A stretch of 64,000 bases of DNA from Actinomadura barringtoniae (GTDB taxonomy: Bacteria; Actinomycetota; Actinomycetes; Streptosporangiales; Streptosporangiaceae), in contig NZ_JAGEOJ010000003.1 in NCBI RefSeq assembly GCF_017573505.1, forward strand, positions 434,001 to 498,000. The letters are read 5' to 3'. This document shows positions 8,962 through 16,967 of the stretch, piece by piece. Each line of letters starts with the position of its first letter. Position 1 is the first letter of the stretch. Both the position numbers and the translations under genes were made by a program. The notes beneath the pieces were generated by a model, which had not been told where the DNA came from, did no database searches, and worked only from the letters and a program-made list of their open reading frames with translations.

Positions 8962-9656
8962 GCGTCGACACGCTCGCGCGACACCTCGGCGTAGACGTCG
9001 TCCCAGAACGCGACGTGCTCGCGGATCTCCCGCCGCGCCGCCTCGACGAGCTCGCCCTCGTCCGCCGAGTAGCCGCTGACCACGGCGTTCCACAGCGACG
9101 CGAAGTGCTCGACCTCCAGTTCCTCGTGCAGGCCGAAGAACTCCAGCCCCGCCTTCACCCCGTAGTGCCCGGCGAGCGCGTCGATCGTGATGCGGTTCCG
9201 TGCCGGCGCCACGATCTCGCGCCCCGCCAGCGCCGACAGCGCCTCCTCGCCGCTGCGGTCCGGGTCCAGGTACCGCAGCAGGAACGACTCCGAGTAGGCC
9301 ACCGTCACCGGCAGCGCCTCGATGTCCCCCGGCCGCTCGACACCGAGCGCCGCCAGGAACGTCACCGCCATCCCGTGATGGTCGCCGCTGATCTCCTCGT
9401 CGATGTGCTCGGTGAGCTCCGACAGCACGAACGAGGTGTCGAACCGCGTCCCGAACGACGGGCTCTTGACGACGCAGACCCCGAACCACCGGTGGAACTG
9501 GTTGCGCCACAGGTAGTACTGCCCGAAGACCTCCCGTACGGCCTCCACCCCCGCCCTGCCATCGCGGAGATCTGAGAAGAACGAGCTCTCCGCCAGGACC
9601 TCCTTCACATACGTCTCCAACCCCGCGGAAACGTCCGACCCGACTTGACCACGCAT
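8958..9656 (-). CDS. Heme-oxygenase-like diiron oxygenase (HDO; TenA/PqqC/CADD fold)
   Basis: A 232-residue all-helical protein. The sequence GQYYLWRNQFHRWFGV, then ELTEHIDEEISGDHHGMA, and later ...FFGLHEELEVEHFASLW with a last helix REIREHVAFWDDVY shows Glu/His clusters at the spacing of the iron-containing redox enzyme family (heme-oxygenase-like diiron oxidases such as UndA, SznF core and CADD). I did not align ligands one by one. The chosen ATG at 9656 follows AGGGGG; an upstream in-frame ATG at 9707 lacks one. Known family reactions include N-oxygenation, fatty acid decarboxylation and pABA formation. The coupled nitroreductase and MFS suggest a secondary metabolite or cofactor step. Confidence 0.8.
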   Translation of the reverse strand: MRGQVGSDVSAGLETYVKEVLAESSFFSDLRDGRAGVEAVREVFGQYYLWRNQFHRWFGVCVVKSPSFGTRFDTSFVLSELTEHIDEEISGDHHGMAVTFLAALGVERPGDIEALPVTVAYSESFLLRYLDPDRSGEEALSALAGREIVAPARNRITIDALAGHYGVKAGLEFFGLHEELEVEHFASLWNAVVSGYSADEGELVEAARREIREHVAFWDDVYAEVSRERVDA

Positions 9657-9700
9657 GAATCCCCCTGAAGATGCGCGTCGAATGCCTTCACCCACAAGGC

Positions 9701-9736
9701 GTTCCAAGAGGTTCCGAAGCGGTTCCGCGGCGTTCC
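9701..9736. repeat. Four helically phased GTTCC repeats upstream of the diiron operon
   Basis: GTTCC occurs at 9701, 9711, 9722 and 9732, a 10-11 bp period equal to one turn of the helix. On the transcribed strand these read GGAAC. The array sits 45-80 nt upstream of the ATG at 9656, in the gap to the LysR gene, and suits a regulator that binds one DNA face. Confidence 0.55.
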
Positions 9737-9783
9737 GAACAGGGACACGTTCAGCCCCCAGAAATCACCGACCGCCTCATGAG

Positions 9784-10707
9784 TTAGCGGGCCCATTTGG
9801 GGGTCCAGGTGTTGGGGGCGTCCAGGGGGGTGGCGGAGTTGGTGAGGTGGGTTTGCAGGGCGGCCAGGGCTGGGTGGGGGTTGTCGGCGTGCCAGATGAG
9901 GGAGTGGGGGTAGACGGGGGTGGGGTCGTGGACGGCTATGCGGCGTAGGTCGTAGTCGGCGGGCCAGACGATGTGGGTGCGTTCGCCTACGAAGGTGGCG
10001 AGGGTGGGGGTGTCGGCGATGGTGTCCAGGAGGGGTTCGATGCCGAAGTCGGGGCCGATGGTGTCGATGACGAAGCCGAACTTGGCGGCGAACTCGTCGT
10101 AGAAGGAGCCCCACTCGGTGCCGGGGACGATGCTGGGCATCCAGATGCGGTAGCCGGCGAGTTCGGTGGGGGTGATGTCGCGGACGGCGGCGAACGCGTG
10201 GGCGGGGCCGGTGAGCAGCTGGATGGGCTCGTCGTCGACGCGGACGGACTCGATGCCCTCGGGGAGCCGGGGTGCGGTGACGGCGCGGAACGAGGCGTCG
10301 ATGGTGCCCGACTGGAGGGCGGCGATGGCCGCGTCGGCGTCGAAGAGGGTGACGACGTCGAGTTCGATGTCGGGGTGGGCTCGGTGGAAGCCTCGGAGGA
10401 GGCCCGCGGGGGCCAGGCGGCGGCCGATGACGTCGACGCGGAGGGCGCGTTGGCCTGGGCGTACGGAGGCTATGGCGCGGGCCTCGGCCCGGAGGAGGTC
10501 GCGGGCGTGGGGCAGGAACGCCTGGCCGTCGATGGTGAGCTCGGATCCGCGTGCGGTGCGGGTGAACAGGCGTACGCCGAGGTCGTTCTCGAGGGCGGCG
10601 ATGCGCTTGGAGACCGCTTGCTGGGTGAGCGACAGCTCGGCGGCGGCCTCGCGGAACTGGCCCGCTTCGGCGGCTGCGACGAAGGTGCGCACGGCCTCGA
10701 GATCCAT
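9784..10707 (-). CDS. LysR-family transcriptional regulator
   Basis: A 307-residue LTTR. The N-terminal winged HTH is canonical: MDLEAVRTFVAAAEAGQFRE, then LTQQAVSKRIAALENDLGVRLFTR. Residues 90-300 form the periplasmic-binding-fold effector domain. The ATG is directly followed by a full HTH, so the start is secure. It is divergent from an MFS gene, and the intergenic region holds two near-identical palindromes, one placed just before each gene, which suggests it regulates both the exporter and itself. The diiron operon lies 127 nt downstream in the same direction and may also be in the regulon. Confidence 0.93.
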   Translation of the reverse strand: MDLEAVRTFVAAAEAGQFREAAAELSLTQQAVSKRIAALENDLGVRLFTRTARGSELTIDGQAFLPHARDLLRAEARAIASVRPGQRALRVDVIGRRLAPAGLLRGFHRAHPDIELDVVTLFDADAAIAALQSGTIDASFRAVTAPRLPEGIESVRVDDEPIQLLTGPAHAFAAVRDITPTELAGYRIWMPSIVPGTEWGSFYDEFAAKFGFVIDTIGPDFGIEPLLDTIADTPTLATFVGERTHIVWPADYDLRRIAVHDPTPVYPHSLIWHADNPHPALAALQTHLTNSATPLDAPNTWTPKWAR

Positions 10708-10726
10708 GGCTGCTCAGGCTAGAGGT

Positions 10727-10741
10727 ACAACCGCTGGTTGT
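10727..10741. promoter_or_regulatory. Palindromic operator 1 (LysR side)
   Basis: ACAACC-GCT-GGTTGT is a perfect 6-3-6 palindrome ending 20 nt upstream of the LysR start. It shares both arms with the second palindrome at 10801-10817. I infer a binding site for the LysR protein or another dimeric regulator. Confidence 0.65.
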
Positions 10742-10800
10742 TACGGGAGTGAAGAGGTTTTGTTTGATCGCCTGGTCTTCTGGTCGGTTGTATGTCTGCG

Positions 10801-10817
10801 GACAACCGAAGGTTGTC
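10801..10817. promoter_or_regulatory. Palindromic operator 2 (MFS side)
   Basis: GACAACC-GAA-GGTTGTC is a perfect 7-3-7 palindrome, 25 nt upstream of the chosen MFS start. An additional GGTTGT half-site lies at 10786-10791. The arms match operator 1. Confidence 0.65.
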
Positions 10818-10841
10818 GGTGGGGCGACGGGGGGCATGGGG

Positions 10842-12086
10842 ATGTGGCGGCGGTCGCTGGGGCGGCAGTTCGAGTGGCTGTGGGGGGCGTTCGCGGTCAG
10901 CGCGGTCGGGACGTGGCTGGCGTTCGACGCGTTCCCCCTCATCGCGATCACGGTGCTGCACAGCGGGCCGGCGCAGGTGTCGCTGCTGGCCGCGGCCGGG
11001 CTCGCGGTGGGCGCGGCGGTGGCGGTGCCGCTCGGGCCGTGGATGGAGTTCCGGCGCAAGCGGCCGGTGATGATCGCGATGGACCTGGCCCGGTTCGGGG
11101 CGATCATGACGGTGCCCGCCGCGTACGCGCTGGGATGGCTCACCTTCGCGCAGCTGCTGGCGGTCTCGGTCGTGGTCTCGGCGGCCGATCTCACGTTCAC
11201 CGCGGCGAGCGGCGCGTTCCTGAAGTCGCTCGTGCCGCGCGAGGACCTGCTCGTCGCGAACGGGCGGTTCGAGTCGACCAACTGGACCGCCAGCATGCTC
11301 GGGCCGCCGCTCGGCGGGGCGGCGATCGGGATCTTCGGCCCGGTGACGACGGTGACGGCGAACGCGGTCAGCTTCCTGCTGTCGGCGATCGGCGTCCGCG
11401 CGATCGGCGGTCATGAGGCGCCGCCCGTCAGGAAGAGCGAGACGAGCGCGGGGGACGACGGCGGGCTGCTCGAAGGGTGGCGCTACCTGCTGACCAGCCC
11501 GGTGCTGCGGCCGCTGCTGCTCAACAACGTCGTGGTGAACGGGCTGATCATGGCGAGCGCGCCGCTGCTCGCCGTGCTGATGCTCGGCCACCTCGGGTTC
11601 GCGCCGTGGCAGTACGCCCTGGCCTTCGCCGTGCCCTGCACCGGCGGCCTGATCGGCTCGCGGGTGTCGCGGCCGCTGGTCGCGCGGTTCGGGCAGTACA
11701 GGATCCTCGTCGTCTTCGGGTCGCTGCGCGCGGTCTGGCCGGTCGGGCTGGCGTTCGTCCAGCCCGGCGTCCCCGGGCTCGCCGTCGTCATGCTGGTCGA
11801 GGGCGGCCTCATCTTCTGCTCGGGGGTGTTCAATCCGGTGAGCGCGACCTACCGGCTGAACCACGCGCCGCCCGGCCGGGTGGCCCGCGTGCTGTCGGCG
11901 TGGTCGGTCACCAGCAAGACCACGATCGCGACGATGACCGGGCTGTGGGGCGTGCTGGCGAGCCTCACCAGCGCGCGGATCGCGATCGGCGCCGCCGGGG
12001 TGCTGCTGCTCGCGACCCCGCTCATGATCCCCCGCCACGACCGGGCGCCGGAGCCCGAACGTGAGCTCGCCCCGGCCCGCGGCTGA
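10842..12086 (+). CDS. MFS exporter of the DHA3/EntS-like type
   Basis: A 414-residue polytopic transporter. MWRRSLGRQFEWLWGAFAVS begins with the amphipathic lead typical of the DHA3 family. A cytoplasmic loop after helix 2 (GPWMEFRRKRPVMIAMD) and the ANGRFESTNWTASMLGPPLGG segment match the multidrug/siderophore exporters of that branch. I chose the ATG at 10842 because six G residues lie 7 nt upstream; the ATG at 10836 is too close to them. It is divergent from LysR with a shared operator region, so it is likely induced by a compound sensed by that regulator. The tail is rich in Pro/Glu/Arg. Confidence 0.85.
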   Translation: MWRRSLGRQFEWLWGAFAVSAVGTWLAFDAFPLIAITVLHSGPAQVSLLAAAGLAVGAAVAVPLGPWMEFRRKRPVMIAMDLARFGAIMTVPAAYALGWLTFAQLLAVSVVVSAADLTFTAASGAFLKSLVPREDLLVANGRFESTNWTASMLGPPLGGAAIGIFGPVTTVTANAVSFLLSAIGVRAIGGHEAPPVRKSETSAGDDGGLLEGWRYLLTSPVLRPLLLNNVVVNGLIMASAPLLAVLMLGHLGFAPWQYALAFAVPCTGGLIGSRVSRPLVARFGQYRILVVFGSLRAVWPVGLAFVQPGVPGLAVVMLVEGGLIFCSGVFNPVSATYRLNHAPPGRVARVLSAWSVTSKTTIATMTGLWGVLASLTSARIAIGAAGVLLLATPLMIPRHDRAPEPERELAPARG

Positions 12087-12107
12087 GGACCCTCCACTCC
12101 CGAACGG

Positions 12108-12172
12108 TGTACGCATTTGCGCACACAGGACCTCATGAGTACAGTGTGCGCATAGCGAGTACGACGTACGCA
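12108..12172 (+). promoter_or_regulatory. Promoter embedded in TGTxCGCA operator half-sites
   Basis: TTGCGC (12117-12122), a 17-nt spacer and TACAGT (12140-12145) form a plausible promoter for the hydrolase gene. It is overlaid by TGTACGCA (12108-12115) facing TGCGCACA (12118-12125) with a 2-nt gap, which is an 18-bp near-palindrome with one mismatch, then TGTGCGCA (12145-12152) and CGTACGCA (12165-12172). One operator covers the -35 and the next covers the -10/start site, the usual layout of TetR-type repression. The cognate regulator is not adjacent. Confidence 0.6.
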
Positions 12173-12199
12173 TCACGAGGTCATAGAAGGAGCAGGGAC

Positions 12200-13597
12200 A
12201 TGACGAAGGACGCGAGTTTCGAAGCCCGCTGGCAGGCCCGTCTGGACGAGCTGCGCGCGGCCCACCACGTTCCGGGCGCCGTGCTCGCGTTCCTGGTGAA
12301 CGGCGAGATCCACGAGCTGGCCAGCGGCGTGCTGAACCGCGGCACCGGCGTGGAGACGACCACCGACTCGGTGTTCCTGCTCGGCTCGGTCGCCAAGATC
12401 TACACCGCCACGATGATGATGCAGCTCGTCGAGGAGGGCCGCCTGGACCTCGACACCCCCGTCGTGGACGTGCTCCCCGAGTTCGCCACTCCCGACCCCG
12501 AGGCCACCGCCGTGATCACCGTTCGGCAGCTGCTGAGCCACACCGGCGGCCTGACCAACGACTTCACCCACGACACCGGCCGCGGCGACGACTGCCTCGC
12601 CAAGTACGTGGAGGCGGCGCGGAACGTGGCGCTGGACTGCCCGCCCGGCACGGCGGTCTCCTACAGCGGCCTCGGCTACGTGACGATGGGCCGGATCATC
12701 GAGGTGCTGGACGGCAAGACCTGGGACCAGGCCGTCCAGGACAGGATCGTCGCGCCGCTCGGCCTCACCCGCACCATGACGCTGCCCGAGGAGGCGCTGC
12801 GCTTCCGGGTCGCGATGAGCCACCTCGGCGAGCCCGGCGAGGACCCGGACCCGGCGCCGGTCTGGGACCTGATGCCGCGCTCGGCCGGGCCGTACGGGCG
12901 CGTCATCTCCTCGGCGGGCGACGTCGTCCGGCTCGCGCGGATGCACCTGAACGGCGGGATCGCCGCCGACGGCACCCGCGTGATGAGCTCCGAGATCGTC
13001 TCCGAGATGCAGCGGCGCCACGTCAACGTGCCCGACAAATGGACGGTGTCCGCGGACGGCTGGGCGCTCGGCTGGACGCTGTACGACTGGGACGGCGTCG
13101 CCGGCTACGGACACGACGGCGCCGCGATCGGCCAGTACTCCTACCTGCGCGTCGTCCCCGGATCGAACGTCGCGGTGGCGCTGGTCACCAACGGCGGCGG
13201 GGCCCGCCAGCTCTACGCCGACCTGTTCCGCGAGCTCCTGTACGAGCTGGCCGGTGTCCGGATGCCCGGCGCGTTCGCCCCGCCCGAGCCGCTGCCCGCG
13301 ATCGGCATCGCCCCGTTCGCCGGCACCTACAAGCGCGAGGGCGTCGTCATCACCGTCGGCGAGCGCGACGGCGAGCCGCGCATGCTGTACGAGTTCGTCG
13401 ACGGGATGAAGGACATGTCCCCGCCCCTCGACATGAGCCTCACGCCGGTGTCGGTCACCGAGGACGGAACGGTCTTTGCCGCGGCGGGAGCCGGTCCCTC
13501 GTTCAGTGAGGACTACATGCCGGTCGTATTCTCCACGCTGACCAATGGCACCGACTGCGTCTACGTCGGTATGCGCGCGACCCCGAAGACGAATTGA
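12200..13597 (+). CDS. Serine hydrolase of the beta-lactamase (class C / esterase EstB) family
   Basis: A 465-residue protein with the catalytic triad of penicillin-binding-like hydrolases: S63-V-A-K in LLGSVAKIYTA, Y155 in SYSGLGY (YSG replaces the YxN of class C) and H-D-G near residue 305 (GYGHDGAAIG). The last 100 residues form a small lipocalin-like tail common in family VIII esterases and D-aminopeptidases. No signal peptide is visible, so it appears cytoplasmic. The ATG follows AGGAG (12187-12192). Substrates of this family include esters, D-amino acid amides and lactones. It stands alone under an operator-rich promoter, so substrate-inducible expression is likely. Confidence 0.88.
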   Translation: MTKDASFEARWQARLDELRAAHHVPGAVLAFLVNGEIHELASGVLNRGTGVETTTDSVFLLGSVAKIYTATMMMQLVEEGRLDLDTPVVDVLPEFATPDPEATAVITVRQLLSHTGGLTNDFTHDTGRGDDCLAKYVEAARNVALDCPPGTAVSYSGLGYVTMGRIIEVLDGKTWDQAVQDRIVAPLGLTRTMTLPEEALRFRVAMSHLGEPGEDPDPAPVWDLMPRSAGPYGRVISSAGDVVRLARMHLNGGIAADGTRVMSSEIVSEMQRRHVNVPDKWTVSADGWALGWTLYDWDGVAGYGHDGAAIGQYSYLRVVPGSNVAVALVTNGGGARQLYADLFRELLYELAGVRMPGAFAPPEPLPAIGIAPFAGTYKREGVVITVGERDGEPRMLYEFVDGMKDMSPPLDMSLTPVSVTEDGTVFAAAGAGPSFSEDYMPVVFSTLTNGTDCVYVGMRATPKTN

Positions 13598-13625
13598 CCC
13601 TAAATGGGGGCGGCCGCAGGGGAAG

Positions 13626-13649
13626 CGGTCACAACTGAATAAGTGACCG
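13626..13649. terminator. Small inverted repeat after the hydrolase gene
   Basis: CGGTCAC (13626-13632) and GTGACCG (13643-13649) are separated by 10 nt. It may be part of the terminator system or an operator. Confidence 0.35.
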
Positions 13650-13666
13650 GCGGGTTAATTAGGGGT

Positions 13667-13698
13667 GGCCGGGCAAGTGGCCTATCACTTGCCCGGCC
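13667..13698. terminator. Strong hairpin terminator, 13-bp stem
   Basis: GGCCGGGCAAGTG (13667-13679), loop GCCTAT, and CACTTGCCCGGCC (13686-13698) form a perfect 13-bp stem. There is no U tract, which is usual for actinomycete terminators. It ends the hydrolase transcript. Confidence 0.75.
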
Positions 13699-13948
13699 GG
13701 GACGCAGGCGACGGCCGCCGCACCGGTCGTACACGGCCCCGCATTCCGTGCACATCCGCATTGTCGACCGCACCCCCGTGACATTCACGTTAGAGGGGAC
13801 AAGCGAGGACGAGGAGGGGCTTAAGTCCCGGCGCGAGCGGGACTTTTGCCGTGCGCTACCCCATCGCCCCGCGGACGGCTAAGTTGTGGCGGAGCAGCGA
13901 AGATCGTGGAGATCGGCGGCAATCCGCCCGCACGGAGGAGTTGGTTCG

Positions 13949-14797
13949 ATGGCCCACGATTCTGACGGTCCGACACCAGATATGCCTCCGTCGCCCGATA
14001 TCGACACCGGGGTGCCGCATTCGGCGCGGATCTGGAACTACTGGCTCGGCGGCAAGGACAACTATCCGGTGGACCGCGAGGTCGGCGAGGAGTTCTTGTC
14101 GATCTTTCCCGGGCAGGTCGACATCGCCCGGGCACAGCGCCATTTCCTCGCCCGCGTCGTGCGTTTCCTGGGCACCGAGGCCGGGATCCGGCAGTTCCTG
14201 GACGTCGGAACGGGACTGCCGACGGTCGACAACACCCACGAGGTGGCGCAGCGCGTCGCGCCCGAATCCCGCATCGTCTACGTCGACAACGACCCGCTCG
14301 TCCTGGCGCACGCCCGCGCCCTGCTGACGAGCACCTCCGAGGGCGCCACCGACTACATCGACGCCGACCTGCACGAGCCGGAGTCGATCCTGGAGGCCGC
14401 GAGCGCCACGCTCGACTTCTCCCGGCCGGTCGCGCTGATGCTCCTCGGCATCCTCGGCCACGTCCCGGGCGAGGACGACCCGCACGGCCTGCTCCGGCGC
14501 CTGCTGGAGCAGCTGGCCCCGGGCAGCTACCTCGTCCTGGCCGACGGCACGAACGTGGTCAACGCCGAACGCCAGAACACCGACGAGACGGCGCGCGCCC
14601 GCGCGATCCAGCTGTACGCGGCCTCCGGCGGCATCCCGTACCACCTGCGCGGCCCCGAGGAGATCACCGCTTTCTTCGACGGCCTGGAGCTGGTCGAGCC
14701 CGGCGTGCTGTCGGTGTCATGGTGGCGTCCCGAGCCCTCACCGTTCGGCAAGCCGCGCGAGGTCGACTCCTACGGCGGCGTCGCCCGCAAGCCCTAG
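13949..14797 (+). CDS. SAM-dependent methyltransferase of the actinomycete DUF574 (Methyltransf_19) family
   Basis: A 282-residue protein with the family hallmarks: an N-terminal VPHSARIWNYWLGGKDNYPVD segment split here over residues 24-45, a SAM-binding motif FLDVGTGLPT (about 91-100), RIVYVDNDPLVLAHARALL (motif II acidic residue), and VALMLLGILGHVP. The ATG sits 8 nt after GGAGGAG. These proteins are very abundant in streptomycetes and actinomadurae, and are often next to XRE/DUF5753 regulators, as here with the convergent gene at 14849-15721. The methyl acceptor is not known for most members. Confidence 0.9.
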   Translation: MAHDSDGPTPDMPPSPDIDTGVPHSARIWNYWLGGKDNYPVDREVGEEFLSIFPGQVDIARAQRHFLARVVRFLGTEAGIRQFLDVGTGLPTVDNTHEVAQRVAPESRIVYVDNDPLVLAHARALLTSTSEGATDYIDADLHEPESILEAASATLDFSRPVALMLLGILGHVPGEDDPHGLLRRLLEQLAPGSYLVLADGTNVVNAERQNTDETARARAIQLYAASGGIPYHLRGPEEITAFFDGLELVEPGVLSVSWWRPEPSPFGKPREVDSYGGVARKP

Positions 14798-14810
14798 CGC
14801 CCGAAGTCCA

Positions 14811-14863
14811 GCGCGCCGGGGTCAGCTCTCGGCGAGAGCGCGCCGGGGTCAGCTCTCGGCGAG
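14811..14863. repeat. 27-bp tandem duplication across the XRE gene stop
   Basis: A 26-bp block (14811-14836) is repeated exactly at 14838-14863. The second copy contains the last codons and TGA of the XRE gene; the first copy therefore carries a duplicate stop in the same frame, 27 nt downstream. Confidence 0.85.
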
Positions 14864-15721
14864 GAGGCGCTTCACGAAGGCGATGCTGTCGCCGGGCTGG
14901 TCGGCCTGGACGGCCAGGCTGTTCATGATGTGCTGGAAGACGATGGCCTCGTGCTTCTCCGGGTACGAGGCCCCGCTCAGGTGCTCCAGGTAGACCGTGT
15001 CGGGCAGGTGGTCCTCGGTGAACCGCAGGACCGTGATCGGCCCGCCCAGCGCCGGGTGGCCGCCCGCCGCGAACGGCAGGACCTGGATGTTGACGTTGGG
15101 CCGCTCCGACAGCTCGACGAGCCGCTCCAGCTGGTCGTGCATGACCGCCCGGCCGCCGAGGGGACGGCGCAGCGCCGCCTCGTCGATGATCGCCCACAGG
15201 GTGGCCGCGCCCACCTCGCGCCGCAGCACGTCCTGCCTGGCCATCCGCAGCTCGATGCGGCGCTCGATGTCCTCGGAGGTCGCGTCCTGCGCGGCGTGCG
15301 GCTCCAGCCGTACGGCGGCGCGCGCGTAGTCGGGGGTCTGCAGCAGCGCCGGGATCACCTGCGACTCGTAGGACCGGATGACCGTCGCGGACTGCTCCAG
15401 CCCGAGGTACTGCCCGAACCACGACGGGATGACGTCGCTGTAGGCCTGCCACCAGGCGGGTTCCTTGGCCTGCTGGGCGAGCGCGAGCAGCGTCTCGCGG
15501 TCCTCCTCGTCGGCGACGTACAGCTCCAGCAGGTCGACCACGTCGCGCGTCTTGAAGCTGTGGCGGCCGCGTTCGAGCCGGCTCATCTTGGAGTTGGACG
15601 CGCGGATCCGCTCGCCCGCCTCCTCGCGCGAGATCCCGCGGGCCTCGCGCAGCTCGCGGAGCCGCGACCCCACCTGCATGCGCAGCGCCGTCGGGCCGGG
15701 CTCGGGCTGCCGGTTGTCCAT
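14849..15721 (-). CDS. XRE-family regulator with DUF5753-like C-terminal domain
   Basis: A 290-residue protein. Residues 15-75 are a Cro/CI HTH (VGSRLRELREARGISREEAG, then SNSKMSRLERGRHSFKTRDV). Residues 95-285 match the DUF5753 domain: WFGQYLGLEQSAT, IRSYESQVIPALLQTPDYAR, DQLERLVELSERPNVNIQVL and ITVLRFTEDHLPDTVYLE. Such proteins usually pair with a small DUF397 protein, and none is present here. The neighbour is instead the convergent DUF574 methyltransferase. The ATG at 15721 is preceded by GAGGGACC. The pair is part of the orphan regulatory repertoire of sporulating actinomycetes. Confidence 0.92.
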   Translation of the reverse strand: MDNRQPEPGPTALRMQVGSRLRELREARGISREEAGERIRASNSKMSRLERGRHSFKTRDVVDLLELYVADEEDRETLLALAQQAKEPAWWQAYSDVIPSWFGQYLGLEQSATVIRSYESQVIPALLQTPDYARAAVRLEPHAAQDATSEDIERRIELRMARQDVLRREVGAATLWAIIDEAALRRPLGGRAVMHDQLERLVELSERPNVNIQVLPFAAGGHPALGGPITVLRFTEDHLPDTVYLEHLSGASYPEKHEAIVFQHIMNSLAVQADQPGDSIAFVKRLLAES

Positions 15722-15864
15722 CACAGGTCCCTCACAGGTCCCATCGTCATCGTGATCGATCCGCCGTGCACAGCGAGGCAGCCTTTCACATCGGCGAGCG
15801 CGACAGCACACCACCGATCGTCAGACATCTGTCACCCGCGCCCGACCGCCCCTTGCGCCGCAGG

Positions 15865-16893
15865 TCAGGAGTCGCTGGAACGGTGCCAGATGTTGATCCC
15901 CGACTCGACCGCGTCGCGGTCGATCTCCTCCAGCTCCTTGGCGGCGAACTCCAGGTTGCCGACCGCGGCGAGGCTGTCCTCCAGCTGCGCCACGCTGCTC
16001 GCGCCGATCAGGACGGAGGTGACCCGGTCGTCGCGCAGCGCCCAGGCCAGCGCCATCTGCGCGAGCGACTGGCCGCGCGACGCCGCCAGATCGTTCAGCC
16101 GCCGGATGTGCCCGAGCGTCTCGCCCGTGAGCAGGTCGGTCGACAGGGACCGGTTCAGGCTGGCCCGCGACCCCTCCGGCACGCCGTTCAGGTACTTGTC
16201 GGTGAGCATGCCCTGCGCCAGCGGCGAGAACGCGATGCAGCCGACGCCCTCGTCCTCCAGCGTGTCCAGCAGGCCCTCCTCGATCCAGCGGTTGAGCATC
16301 GAGTAGGAGGGCTGGTGGATGAGCATCGGCGTGCCCATCTGGCGCAGGATCGCGGCCGCCTCGGCGGTGCGCTCCGGCGAGTAGGAGGAGATGCCCGCGT
16401 AGGTCGCCTTGCCGGACCGTACGGCGTGGTCGAGCGCGCCCATCGTCTCTTCGAGGGGCGTCTCGGGGTCGAAGCGGTGGCTGTAGAAGATGTCGACGTG
16501 GTCCAGGCCCATCCGCTTGAGCGACTGGTCGAGGCTGGCGAGCACGTACTTGCGCGAGCCCCATTCGCCGTACGGGCCGGGCCACATGTCGTAACCGGCC
16601 TTCGTCGAGATGACCAGTTCGTCCCGGTAGGGCGCGAGGTCCTCGCGGAACAGCCGACCGAAGTTGATCTCGGCGGAACCGTACGGCGGGCCGTAGTTGT
16701 TGGCGAGGTCGAAGTGGGTCACGCCGAGGTCGAACGCGCGCCGCAGGATGGCCCGCTGGGTGTCGATCGGGCGGTCGTCGCCGAAGTTGTGCCACAGCCC
16801 CAGCGACACCGCCGGGAGCTTCAGGCCGCTGCGTCCGCAGCGCCTGTAGGGCATCAGGTCGTCGTAGCGGTCGGCGGTAGCGGCGTAGGTCAT
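15865..16893 (-). CDS. Aldo-keto reductase, L-glyceraldehyde-3-phosphate reductase (YghZ/MgrA) type
   Basis: A 342-residue NADPH-dependent AKR. The N-terminal YRRCGRSGLKLPAVSLGLWHNFG is typical of the AKR14/YghZ branch. The catalytic tetrad can be read as D62 in FDLANNYGPPYGSAE, the Y of NNYG, the K of VISTKAGYDMWPGPYG and the H of DIFYSHRFDPETPLEET. The SVLIGASSVAQLEDSLAA segment binds the NADPH phosphate. The length agrees with the family. It is expected to detoxify aldehydes such as L-glyceraldehyde 3-phosphate and methylglyoxal. It lies in the same direction as the XRE gene, 143 nt apart, with its own ATG at 16893. Confidence 0.9.
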   Translation of the reverse strand: MTYAATADRYDDLMPYRRCGRSGLKLPAVSLGLWHNFGDDRPIDTQRAILRRAFDLGVTHFDLANNYGPPYGSAEINFGRLFREDLAPYRDELVISTKAGYDMWPGPYGEWGSRKYVLASLDQSLKRMGLDHVDIFYSHRFDPETPLEETMGALDHAVRSGKATYAGISSYSPERTAEAAAILRQMGTPMLIHQPSYSMLNRWIEEGLLDTLEDEGVGCIAFSPLAQGMLTDKYLNGVPEGSRASLNRSLSTDLLTGETLGHIRRLNDLAASRGQSLAQMALAWALRDDRVTSVLIGASSVAQLEDSLAAVGNLEFAAKELEEIDRDAVESGINIWHRSSDS

Positions 16894-16930
16894 GCTCGCG
16901 AGTCTGCCACGGTCACCGTCCCGGCAACAT

Positions 16931-16967
16931 GATCACCACTCGGACAGCGCGATCACCACTCGGACAG
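16931..16967. repeat. 20-bp tandem duplication across the membrane-protein gene stop
   Basis: GATCACCACTCGGACAG occurs at 16931-16947 and again at 16951-16967. The second copy encodes the last residues (SEW) and the TGA of the gene at 16953-18338. It is the same kind of stop-spanning duplication as at 14811-14863. Confidence 0.85.

Larger units (their letters stand above)
13598..13948. other. 351-nt gap with two hairpins, no gene seen
   Basis: Between the hydrolase and methyltransferase genes. It holds a 7-bp hairpin, a 13-bp terminator-like hairpin, then sequence without convincing coding potential. GGAGGAG (13934-13940) is the ribosome site of the next gene. Confidence 0.6.
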
